From Owenweeksia sp. (GTDB taxonomy: Bacteria > Bacteroidota > Bacteroidia > Flavobacteriales > Schleiferiaceae), in the NCBI GenBank assembly GCA_028285465.1, contig JANQPD010000052.1, positions 1 to 64,000 of the forward strand: a DNA stretch of 64,000 nucleotides, written 5' to 3'. Shown piece after piece: positions 36,596 to 43,728 of the stretch. The stretch's first letter is position 1; the number at the start of each line of letters is the position of its first letter. Below the pieces are notes generated by a model. The model did not search any database. It saw only the letters and a list, made by a program, of their open reading frames with translations, and had not been told where the DNA came from. Both the position numbers and the translations under genes were made by a program.

Positions 36596-38260
36596 TTACC
36601 CGCCATAGTATTTATCTACCAAGGCCTTTGCTTTTGCCCGAAGTTCCGGCTCGGGTTCTTCTTGTGCCAGTCTATGTAAGACCGCCTTTACTTTTAATGC
36701 GCCTACAGCATTTAATTGGCCGGCTGCTTCCAGGCCTTTTGCCCTAATGCTGCTGTTTTCATCGCGCAGGGCAATGCCCACCACCGTGCTGTACAGGTTT
36801 TTGTTTTGCGTGGTAAACAAGCGCAACAATACCCTTTGCTTTTCTTCCACGGAGTTGGCTTCTTTCAGTTGCGCCAGCAAATAGTTGTCAGGAAGCCTGT
36901 CTTCTACCGTACCTGGAAAAAAGTACCCGAAAGAAACCTGGACATTGTAGGGCGCTCTTTGCGCATCGATCTTTAATGTATCCTGTACTTTGGGCTTAAT
37001 AAAAGCACTGCGCCACGGAAATGCAGTATCCCCGGTGCTTAACCTGTACCGAAACGGAACGCTATAGAGTGCCGCAGCGGCCGTGTCCTGCGTAAACAGG
37101 AGCAAAAAGCGTTTTTTTGCCGCCTGGTAGCGGTAGTCTACCCTTACACGGGGCAGGCTATCGGCATGCCATTCGTTAATAAACCGCTCTTTCTCTTTAA
37201 GTTCCGGGTTTTTGGTGCGGTAGAGTGCTGCAAATGCCTTCACCAGGCGTGGTGATTTGGGACCAGAAAGCTGCCATTTATGCTTTACCCGTTCCTGGTA
37301 CCAGTCTTCTCCTTTTTTGGTGATGACCCAGTCTGTAAACGCCTGGGATGCCTTTTCTTCATCTCCTTGTGAAGCCAGCAAGAAGGACTGCTGATAGAGC
37401 CGGTACTTTTCCGGCAAAAAGTCGTCTAGCTCCTCTTCCTTGATAAAGAAGTGTTCTGTTTTGGTTTGCTTCAAACTATCCAGTAGCTGGTATACTTCCT
37501 TGTCAAAAACAAAATTAAACCGCGCGGAAAGAAAGGCCTCTATAGGGGCTGTTTCTTTTTTGATCAGCAGCCAGGAAGCCCGTTCAAAGCCTTCGCTAAA
37601 CACATATTTTTTGTCCAGTTTTTCAGGATCGGGCTTTTTAAAATCCCCTAGCACAAGAAAAAAATCAGCAGGATCAACGGCTTCCTGCGTGTCCCAAAAA
37701 CTACCCACCTTGCGTTCGTTTGCGGTAGAGACAAAGCTTAGCGAACCTATAGTAGCTACGTTGAGCGCTGCAGGGTGGCTGATGTTGAGGCTCATCAGGG
37801 TTTCCTGCCCCCTAACCGCCGGGAAAAAAAGGCCTACATGGTTCCCCGTATTTTCTTGGTACATGGCCAATGGGTTTATAGCCAGCAATTCTTCATTCTG
37901 CATAATGAAGGGGTGCAGCATTTCGTGCCTCAGGTCGATCGTATATTCAATTGCTATTACCGCATGAGTACGCAGGCGGTTTTGCGGTAGTTGTACGTAC
38001 AATAGGTTTTCTTTTTGCTGGTAGCCCAGTGTGCCCTTTATACGTCCTTCGCGTAGGTGTATGTGCTTTATATCCAGGGGCGCCCCGCATTCCAATACAA
38101 GGCTATCTCCACTTACAGCTATGGTTAGCTCCACGCGGGCTTCAATTTGTGCTTGCGCGAGATCTTCCACCGCCATACTTAAGCTGCAGTGTGTCACCTC
38201 CTGTCCCCATAGCGGATAAACCAAAATAAAATATACAGCGAAAAATAGGCATCTTTGCAT
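36596..38260 (-). CDS. Exported M1-aminopeptidase-like protein without the zinc motif
   Basis: A 554-residue protein with a signal peptide (LVYPLWGQ). The N-terminal third has the beta-sandwich pattern of the M1 peptidase N-domain (ARVELTIAVSGDSL, AVIAIEYTIDLRHE). A beta-rich part later in the protein (LPRVRVDYRYQAAKKRFLLLFTQ) resembles M1 domain 3, and the C-terminus has HEAT-like helices (SSIRAKGLEAAGQLNAVGALKVKAVL). The HEXXH zinc motif is absent, and the region where the catalytic domain should be is short. It is best read as a catalytically dead relative with a binding or scaffold role; this is inference from pattern only. Confidence 0.6.
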   Translation of the reverse strand: MQRCLFFAVYFILVYPLWGQEVTHCSLSMAVEDLAQAQIEARVELTIAVSGDSLVLECGAPLDIKHIHLREGRIKGTLGYQQKENLLYVQLPQNRLRTHAVIAIEYTIDLRHEMLHPFIMQNEELLAINPLAMYQENTGNHVGLFFPAVRGQETLMSLNISHPAALNVATIGSLSFVSTANERKVGSFWDTQEAVDPADFFLVLGDFKKPDPEKLDKKYVFSEGFERASWLLIKKETAPIEAFLSARFNFVFDKEVYQLLDSLKQTKTEHFFIKEEELDDFLPEKYRLYQQSFLLASQGDEEKASQAFTDWVITKKGEDWYQERVKHKWQLSGPKSPRLVKAFAALYRTKNPELKEKERFINEWHADSLPRVRVDYRYQAAKKRFLLLFTQDTAAAALYSVPFRYRLSTGDTAFPWRSAFIKPKVQDTLKIDAQRAPYNVQVSFGYFFPGTVEDRLPDNYLLAQLKEANSVEEKQRVLLRLFTTQNKNLYSTVVGIALRDENSSIRAKGLEAAGQLNAVGALKVKAVLHRLAQEEPEPELRAKAKALVDKYYGG

Positions 38261-38319
38261 CCGGCGGCGTTCTATTTAAACGCACAAAGTAAGCGCCTTT
38301 TAAACGAATCACTTGCACC

Positions 38320-38826
38320 ATGTACAAGATTACAACGGCAGATAAAACCTTTGAAGTAGAATTAGAAAAAGGAAACGATAACCGGGGCAAAGTTAATGGC
38401 CTCCCCTTTTCGCTGGATACGCTGCGTGAAGGAGAACGCTTCCACATTCTCCGCAACGGCATAAGCTACAGCGTGGAGGTAATACGTGCTCAATATGAAG
38501 AAAAGCACTTTGAACTCATGGTAAACGGCCATCGCTATACCTATTCGGCACAGGACCGCTTTGACCTGTTGCTAAAAAAGCTGGGTATGGAAAACCTGGC
38601 TTCAGCTGCCGTAAACGATTTAAAAGCGCCCATGCCCGGTATGGTGCTTTCCATACATGTAAAAACTGGCCAGGACGTAAAAAAAGGCGACCCTTTACTG
38701 GTGCTGGAAGCCATGAAAATGGAAAACGTACTGAAAGCGGTGGCAGACGGCACCATAAAAAGCATTCAGGCAGAAACCGGAAAAGCCGTTGAAAAAAACC
38801 AGGTGCTTGTTGAGTTCGAAGCTTAG
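38320..38826 (+). CDS. Biotin carboxyl carrier protein (acyl-CoA carboxylase subunit)
   Basis: A 168-residue carrier that holds biotin for an acyl-CoA carboxylase. The C-terminal biotinyl domain has the AMKM motif (VLEAMKMENVLKA) preceded by KAPMPGMVLSIHVKTGQ; the N-terminal 80 residues match the cap domain of propionyl- or methylcrotonyl-type carriers in Bacteroidota. The carboxylase subunits are not adjacent. It ends with a 4-bp overlap with the convergent lipoprotein gene. Confidence 0.88.
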   Translation: MYKITTADKTFEVELEKGNDNRGKVNGLPFSLDTLREGERFHILRNGISYSVEVIRAQYEEKHFELMVNGHRYTYSAQDRFDLLLKKLGMENLASAAVNDLKAPMPGMVLSIHVKTGQDVKKGDPLLVLEAMKMENVLKAVADGTIKSIQAETGKAVEKNQVLVEFEA

Positions 38827-39947
38827 TTGGGGTAGGCTACGGCAAAGTGGCCGAACAGCCTATTGAGCTGTATGGTGCTTCCATCATTAGCCAACAATGT
38901 AGCATTGGCAGAAAAGGTGAAGCGTTTTGTTGGCCAGCCGGTTGCATTCCTTTTATATTCTGCCGTACTGTGTATTTCAAACTGTCCGCCAAGCCGGTCA
39001 TGCAAGCTGGTAAAGCGCTTGCCGTTTTCATCCGTATAAATAAGCTCTACTGTATGCAGTTGCTCCGGATTTTGCGTGGTTAGCTGCTGTATGTTATAAA
39101 TAAACTCGGCAGAGCAGTTTTGAGCTAACCCAGGCACAGGCTTTACTGCCCGGCTTACCTTTTTCCGGCAACCATCCGCAAAGGTCATTTCTGCCCTTAA
39201 GGTTTGTTCCTCTCCATAGCTCCCCAGCAAAAGGCCCGATAAAGGAATTTCTACTTGTTCGTCATTCAAATACCAATCTACCTGAACAGGGGTATACGTT
39301 TCGCGGCTTACTACCGTGGGCATCACGCGATTATCGGTTAGCCAGGTAAGGTTAAAGGTAGCATCACAATCCAATGTGGGGTGCAGGTAATGCGTTATTT
39401 CACTTGAGCAATCTGTATACTCACAGCGAAGAGAAATGGGTAGTTCTTCGGTAAACCCACGGATGGAAAAACTCGCTGCGTTCCCCAGGAATATTCCTTC
39501 AGGAAGTTTCCACTGGTATGAAGTAGCCAGGTTGCTGGTGCTAAATAAGCTTACCAGGTATTCTCCCGGGATGGCAGATTGCTGCGTTGTACTGCTCAAA
39601 GCGTAGGATCGCTCATTTACTTCATCCGAAACATTCAAAGCACTAAAATCGGAAATGCCTTGTATCCCCGTCCGCAACCAAATGGACAGGCTTGGACCGG
39701 GGGTTCCGTCAGCAGGGCCTAATTTACCCCTCAAAGTAAGTACGCTATCGGTATCCAGCACAAAATCCGTGGTGAGGGCGTAGTTCTGCTCACCAGCTGT
39801 AAAGCCTATCGTATCCCCGTCCAATAAACCACTTACATAAAATGTAGGAGCATCGTTATACACGGAATTCTCCATGCCATCATCTTTGCTACATGCAAAG
39901 GCTGCAGCAACAAACGTTATGAGTACTATTCTTTTTAATTGCTTCAT
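38823..39947 (-). CDS. Putative lipoprotein of the ECF sigma operon
   Basis: A 374-residue protein with a lipobox (VAAAFACSKDD), so probably outer-membrane anchored. The rest is beta-rich with several cysteines (LRCEYTDCSSEI, TLDCDATFNL), suggesting Ig-like domains with disulfides. No named domain recognised. It is the third gene of the sigma factor/barrel operon, 12 bp after the barrel gene, so it is probably controlled by that system. Confidence 0.75.
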   Translation of the reverse strand: MKQLKRIVLITFVAAAFACSKDDGMENSVYNDAPTFYVSGLLDGDTIGFTAGEQNYALTTDFVLDTDSVLTLRGKLGPADGTPGPSLSIWLRTGIQGISDFSALNVSDEVNERSYALSSTTQQSAIPGEYLVSLFSTSNLATSYQWKLPEGIFLGNAASFSIRGFTEELPISLRCEYTDCSSEITHYLHPTLDCDATFNLTWLTDNRVMPTVVSRETYTPVQVDWYLNDEQVEIPLSGLLLGSYGEEQTLRAEMTFADGCRKKVSRAVKPVPGLAQNCSAEFIYNIQQLTTQNPEQLHTVELIYTDENGKRFTSLHDRLGGQFEIHSTAEYKRNATGWPTKRFTFSANATLLANDGSTIQLNRLFGHFAVAYPN

Positions 39948-39959
39948 TTTCTTCTTCTG

Positions 39960-41150
39960 CTAAAACGCATATTGCAAAAACATACGCACGTCCGTAAGCG
40001 CCATATGGCGTTTATCTGTGGTGCTGATATCACTAAGTGAGCCGCTGATCCGGGTGCCCAGGTTTACGCTCGGAGAAAGCCGGTAGCGATATTGTCCGAG
40101 CAAGCCAAAATCATAGCGGTTTAAAAATTCCGGCTCTGAAGGTTGTTGCACATTAAACTTGGAAACCAGTTCTTCAAATACATGCCTTTCTTTTACCGTT
40201 TGCACTTCATAGTCCAACAAAAGTGCTGCGTAGCCTCCTATTCCCCATTGATGGCGGGTACCCGTGTTATATTGCAACAATAAGGGCAATTCGAGGTGTG
40301 TAAGGCTGGCTACTTCACGAGTGTGAATCACGCGTTCTTCGTTGAAACTATAAAAGGTGCTGTCACGTTGTTGTGAGATACCGGGCGAATGACGTTGCAC
40401 AACGTTTACCTCTGCCGCCAATGACCACCCTCTACCGATGTTTCTTGCATAGCCCAGGCCTGCTGACCATCCATAACCCTGGTGGGCAGAAAAATTAACC
40501 GCGCTCCATGACCCGCCAACATTGAAGTAAAACCTTGAAGGAGAATGGTATTTCGTCTTAGGCCTTTTGTTAGGTGCACTTTCAAAAGGCATTGCCAGGT
40601 ACGGCGTTTCAGGCAGCTCGGCCAGGCCTAAATAACCCGGGGCTTCCCAATCGCTACTTTCTTCATGTAACGCGATTCTGCTTTGTACCGCATCGCTTTT
40701 CTCCTCCTGTGCTCCCAGGTGGGCAGCAAAGAGACGCTCATTCACTGTTTTCTTTAAGCTTGGCTTTCCCGTTTTCGCGACAGGTGCAGAAAGCTGCTGC
40801 TCAGAACTTACCACGGGGGCATTTACGGAAGACCGGGTGTTTCCTGCTTCAGGTACCCCCCCTGTTTCTTTTGCGGGTTGTTGATTTTCTTCAGCTTGAG
40901 GGCTTACCGCCACGGGAGGTAAGACAAACTCATGCTTCGGGTGTCCTGAAACCGAAGGTTGCATTAGCGCAAAAGAAGCCGCTACGGCACCCAGCAACAA
41001 TATAACTGCTGCACTACGCCAGTAAAAAGCATGTGCTTTGTTGCGGTTGTCCAACAGCTCTTCCATAGCCTTCCAGGCCTTTGGGTTGTAGTCGAACTGC
41101 CGGTTCCGCAGCTTTTTGGAAAATAATTTATCTAGCTCTTTATCACTCAT
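39960..41150 (-). CDS. Inner-membrane anti-sigma-like N-terminus fused to an outer-membrane barrel domain
   Basis: A 396-residue protein without a signal peptide. The first 40 residues are charged (DKELDKLFSKKLRNRQFDYNPKAWKAMEELLDN), as in anti-sigma N-termini, then one membrane helix (AAVILLLGAVAASFAL). A proline- and glutamine-rich linker of about 130 residues follows, then a C-terminal beta-barrel-like domain (RFYFNVGGSWSAVNF, GYGWSAGLGYARNIG) ending in ALTDVRMFLQYAF, as outer-membrane proteins do. It overlaps the sigma factor gene by 4 bp. A single chain may bridge both membranes and control the sigma factor directly; that is inference. Confidence 0.7.
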   Translation of the reverse strand: MSDKELDKLFSKKLRNRQFDYNPKAWKAMEELLDNRNKAHAFYWRSAAVILLLGAVAASFALMQPSVSGHPKHEFVLPPVAVSPQAEENQQPAKETGGVPEAGNTRSSVNAPVVSSEQQLSAPVAKTGKPSLKKTVNERLFAAHLGAQEEKSDAVQSRIALHEESSDWEAPGYLGLAELPETPYLAMPFESAPNKRPKTKYHSPSRFYFNVGGSWSAVNFSAHQGYGWSAGLGYARNIGRGWSLAAEVNVVQRHSPGISQQRDSTFYSFNEERVIHTREVASLTHLELPLLLQYNTGTRHQWGIGGYAALLLDYEVQTVKERHVFEELVSKFNVQQPSEPEFLNRYDFGLLGQYRYRLSPSVNLGTRISGSLSDISTTDKRHMALTDVRMFLQYAF

Positions 41151-41707
41151 AAGAACACCGCTACATTATTGAGCGCTTTTCTCAACAAGGCTTTCAGCTT
41201 GGTGCGTGCATTGCTTAAATGCCACTTGCTGGTGCCTTCGCTCATACTAAGTTTCTCTCCAATTTCTTTGTGGTTGTACCCATCGATGGCGTATAGGTTG
41301 AATACCTGTTTACTTACCGGGGGCAATTGCTCTATCATGATCTGCAGATATTCCGCATCAAATTGCTGGTCTGCTTCGTTGTAATCCATCACCGTTACCG
41401 GGGCATGGTCCATCGGGGACTCCACATAATCTACTTTGTGCTTTTTGTTTTTCCGGTACTCATCTATTACCGTATTGATGGTAATACGCCTTAACCATGC
41501 CTCAAACGGTACCTTTTCTTCATATTTATCCAGGTTAGTCAGCACTTTGTAAAAAGCTTTATTCAGTAAAAATTCCGCTTCTTCCTTATTTCGCTCATAA
41601 CGCAAACACACTGAAAGCATACAACCGTAACAAAGGCGGTAAAGCTCGTGCTGAGCCCGCCTTTTTTCTTTTTTACAGTCCTGCAAAAGTGATGCGCTAA
41701 TTTTCAT
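41147..41707 (-). CDS. ECF RNA polymerase sigma factor
   Basis: A 186-residue sigma factor. Region 2 is visible as LNKAFYKVLTNLDKYEEKVPFEAWLRRITINTVIDEYRK and region 4 as LPPVSKQVFNLYAIDGYNHKEIGEKLSMSEGTSKWHLSNARTKLK. It leads an operon with the inner-membrane/barrel protein and a lipoprotein. A terminator-like hairpin lies 7 bp before its start codon, which could control expression. Confidence 0.9.
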   Translation of the reverse strand: MKISASLLQDCKKEKRRAQHELYRLCYGCMLSVCLRYERNKEEAEFLLNKAFYKVLTNLDKYEEKVPFEAWLRRITINTVIDEYRKNKKHKVDYVESPMDHAPVTVMDYNEADQQFDAEYLQIMIEQLPPVSKQVFNLYAIDGYNHKEIGEKLSMSEGTSKWHLSNARTKLKALLRKALNNVAVFL

Positions 41708-41713
41708 ATTAAG

Positions 41714-41758
41714 CTAAAAAACCGGAAAGGCTAATGTACTCACATTCAACCTTTCCGG
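41714..41758 (-). terminator. Terminator-like hairpin just before the ECF sigma start codon
   Basis: CCGGAAAGG pairs with CCTTTCCGG; inside, AATGT pairs with ACATT around ACTC. On the minus strand it is followed by TTTTTT and then the sigma ATG 7 bp further. The position is odd: it would stop transcription just before the gene. Confidence 0.75.
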
Positions 41759-41794
41759 CACAACCGAACAATAAACCAAAAGATATTAGCGACA

Positions 41795-41853
41795 CAACCC
41801 TCGGTAAATCCCGTTGTATATTGCTGTATACGCAGGATATTTACCGAGGGTTG
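41795..41853. repeat. 15-bp perfect inverted repeat with a 29-nt spacer
   Basis: CAACCCTCGGTAAAT and its exact reverse complement, with GTATA/TATAC pairing inside the spacer. No T run follows on either strand. It could be an RNA structure in the sigma gene leader or a protein-binding site. Confidence 0.6.
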
Positions 41854-41903
41854 GGTGCTTAAATAAAAAAAGTATGTAAATTTTATATGTGGCCTCTTAG
41901 GGC

Positions 41904-42092
41904 CTACAGCTCGTTTTTATAGAGGCTCGTGCCAGCTTTGCCGGATCGCGCGCGCTGCCAAATGCGGTTGTATCTTTTGTTTTTAGAACGCATGCTCTTT
42001 CTGCCCAAAGCTAATTTTGCAAGAAAATGCTCGATCAGTAAAAAGCAAAACAGAAAGAGCAGGCAGGCATATACGAGTAGTCTTCTCCACAT
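41904..42092 (-). CDS. Small membrane-anchored basic protein (hypothetical)
   Basis: A 62-residue ORF with one N-terminal membrane helix (LLVYACLLFLFCFLLIEHFLA) and a strongly basic remainder. It lies 67 bp after the PfkB kinase gene on the same strand in an otherwise empty 450-bp gap. No family recognised. The hydrophobic-then-basic layout favours a real gene, but it may be chance. Confidence 0.35.
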   Translation of the reverse strand: MWRRLLVYACLLFLFCFLLIEHFLAKLALGRKSMRSKNKRYNRIWQRARSGKAGTSLYKNEL

Positions 42093-42159
42093 TCCACAAT
42101 CTTTGGCTCCTCCTGTATATATGGACGAGCTTCGATGCGGAAACGCTGCAAGGGTCCGC

Positions 42160-43083
42160 CTAGGCGAGCTCCATTTCTACCTGAGAAAGCTCTATGAAGG
42201 CTTGCACCCGCTGCTCTATTTCCTTGCTGCTCAGGTGCTCGATCCTTTGTGTGCCAAACTTCTCTACACAAAAGGAAGCCAGGGCCGAACCGAAAATGAT
42301 GGCGCGCTTCATATTGTTAAAGGAGATGTTTTGTGTGCGGGCCAGGTAACCGATAAATCCTCCCGCAAAGGTGTCCCCTGCCCCGGTAGGGTCAAATACC
42401 TCTTCCAGGGGCAATGCCGGAGCAAAAAATACCTCTTCGCGGTTAAACAAAAGGGCTCCGTGTTCTCCTTTTTTGATGATCAGGACGCGCGGACCCATAT
42501 CAAGGATCTTTTTGGCTGCTTTTACCAACGAGTACTCTTCACTCAGCTGGCGGGCCTCTTCATCGTTTATGGTGAGTACGTCAACCTGTTTCAGTACTTC
42601 CTTTAAGCCATCGAGCGCCACTTCCATCCAAAAATTCATGGTATCCAATACCACCAGTTTAGGGCGTTGGTTCATTTGATTAAGCACACTCAATTGCACC
42701 GCCGGGGTGAGGTTTCCAAGAAGCAAAAACGCTGCATCCCTGTAGGCCTCCGGCACTTTGGGGTCGAAATGTTCCAATACGTTCAATTGTGTATCCAGCG
42801 TATCGCGGGTGTTCATATCGTTGTGGTAGCGCCCCTTCCAAAAAAAAGTCTTTCCTCCGGCTATGCGGTCAATGCCCGTGGTATGGATGCCTTTTTCGTG
42901 GAACAGCTCTATTTTCTCTTGTGGAAAATCTTCTCCTATAATGGAGGTGAGGCGTATGTCATCCACAAAATTTGATGCGGATAATGCCGCATACGTACCG
43001 GACCCGCCGATAATCTTCCCGGATTTACCAAAAGGGGTTTCCAATTCGTCAAACGCAACAGTACCCACAATTAAAAGGCTCAT
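42160..43083 (-). CDS. PfkB-family sugar/nucleoside kinase
   Basis: A 307-residue ribokinase-fold kinase that phosphorylates a sugar or nucleoside with ATP. The N-terminal GG switch (IIGGSGTYAALSASNF) and the catalytic/anion-hole signature DPTGAGDTFAGGFIGYLA near residue 240 are intact. The substrate cannot be fixed; adenosine, ribose and fructose kinases share these motifs. Upstream lies the tRNA-Asn gene on the opposite strand. Confidence 0.9.
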   Translation of the reverse strand: MSLLIVGTVAFDELETPFGKSGKIIGGSGTYAALSASNFVDDIRLTSIIGEDFPQEKIELFHEKGIHTTGIDRIAGGKTFFWKGRYHNDMNTRDTLDTQLNVLEHFDPKVPEAYRDAAFLLLGNLTPAVQLSVLNQMNQRPKLVVLDTMNFWMEVALDGLKEVLKQVDVLTINDEEARQLSEEYSLVKAAKKILDMGPRVLIIKKGEHGALLFNREEVFFAPALPLEEVFDPTGAGDTFAGGFIGYLARTQNISFNNMKRAIIFGSALASFCVEKFGTQRIEHLSSKEIEQRVQAFIELSQVEMELA

Positions 43084-43114
43084 AAAATAATCGTTTCAAA
43101 AATTTCGGCAAATA

Positions 43115-43145
43115 TTGTGTAATTTCCCGAAAGGCTGTAATATTG
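43115..43145 (+). promoter_or_regulatory. Promoter of tRNA-Asn
   Basis: TTG (43115) and TAATATTG (43138) with a 20-bp spacer; seven of eight -7 positions match. The tRNA starts 32 bp after the box. Confidence 0.55.
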
Positions 43146-43176
43146 CAGCCCCTTTTTGAAGGATAAAAAAACAAAC

Positions 43177-43250
43177 TCTCCCTTAGCTCAGTTGGTTAGA
43201 GCATCTGACTGTTAATCAGAGGGTCCTTGGTTCGAGCCCAAGAGGGAGAG
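43177..43250 (+). tRNA. tRNA-Asn (anticodon GTT)
   Basis: A complete 74-nt cloverleaf: 7-bp acceptor stem TCTCCCT/AGGGAGA, D-arm GCTC/GAGC, anticodon arm TCTGA-CTGTTAA-TCAGA with GTT at 43211-43213, and T-arm CTTGG-TTCGAGC-CCAAG. CCA is not encoded. Its 3' end is repeated several times downstream, as at integration sites. Confidence 0.97.
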
Positions 43251-43348
43251 CAGTTAAAAACCTCACCGCATGGTGAGGTTTTTTGTTTCGGATAATCTGG
43301 GCGAGAAGTACACCCCGAGCTTAACGAGGGGAGCCCAAGAGGGAGAGC
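43243..43348. repeat. 106-bp direct repeat A, left copy
   Basis: Begins in the acceptor stem of tRNA-Asn (AGGGAGAGC), passes through the tRNA terminator and ends with a second copy of the tRNA 3' end (GAGCCCAAGAGGGAGAGC, 43331-43348). The right copy at 52788-52893 has the same length and only a few differences. Together they bound about 9.4 kb and look like attachment-site repeats. Confidence 0.85.
43256..43284 (+). terminator. Terminator of tRNA-Asn
   Basis: AACCTCACC pairs with GGTGAGGTT around GCAT, with A and T runs on the two sides, 5 bp after the tRNA. Confidence 0.92.
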
Positions 43349-43352
43349 TTTT

Positions 43353-43380
43353 AAATGCCAGCCTGTAAGGTTGGCATTTT
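43353..43380 (+). terminator. Terminator hairpin after the second tRNA-end copy
   Basis: AAATGCCAGCC pairs with GGTTGGCATTT (one G-U), loop TGTAA, then T run. No gene ends here except the 18-bp tRNA fragment. Confidence 0.8.
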
Positions 43381-43394
43381 TAGTATACCTCTAT

Positions 43395-43497
43395 TGGGTG
43401 AGAAGTCCATCCCGAGCTTGAAGAGGGAAGCCCAAGAGGGAGAGCAGCAGAAATAAAAGTGTAAGTCTTGAGCCTAGATCCGGACCTGCACTTTTTT
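43395..43497 (+). repeat. Third copy of the tRNA-Asn end with its own terminator
   Basis: A variant of the TGGGCGAGAAGT...GAGCTT unit, ending in AGCCCAAGAGGGAGAGC (43429-43445), followed by a long hairpin with AAAAGTG/CACTTTT and a T run (43455-43497). A fourth partial unit (TGGGCGAGAAGTCTATGCCG) starts at 43507. Confidence 0.75.
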
Positions 43498-43543
43498 CTT
43501 TTCCACTGGGCGAGAAGTCTATGCCGCGATTAGACCCGGTAAG

Positions 43544-43590
43544 CTCATCAAGGTTCGCAATCGCGGGGCTCTTTTCGGGTTGCTTCAGAG
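43544..43590 (-). pseudogene. Fragment of a VirD4-like ATPase gene, left copy (direct repeat B)
   Basis: A 47-bp segment identical at 44 positions to 52614-52660. Translated on the minus strand in the same frame it gives LKQPEKSPAIANLDE, a piece of the conjugation-ATPase remnant found at the right end. With the right copy it forms a direct repeat nested inside repeat A. Confidence 0.6.
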
Positions 43591-43691
43591 ATCATTCTAA
43601 CGAATGTAACTGCTTTACAAGTCACAATGCATTTTAAGTACGTATTTTGAGCGTATGTTGATCACCCTTAGCTCCGTTTCAACACACAATG

Positions 43692-43724
43692 TTGGTATAG
43701 AGTCGTATGAAGCCTTTAACTTTG
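43692..43724 (+). promoter_or_regulatory. Promoter of the hybrid two-component regulator
   Basis: TTG (43692) and an exact TAACTTTG (43717) with a 22-bp spacer. The -7 box ends only 4 bp before the annotated ATG, so the mRNA would be leaderless, or translation starts slightly downstream (for example TTG at 43738). Confidence 0.65.
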
Positions 43725-43728
43725 CAGC

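Noticed and set aside
43298-43530. Possible CRISPR array from the repeated TGGGYGAGAAGT units
   Set aside because: Units are few, spaced unevenly, and end in tRNA sequence with terminators; there are no cas genes.
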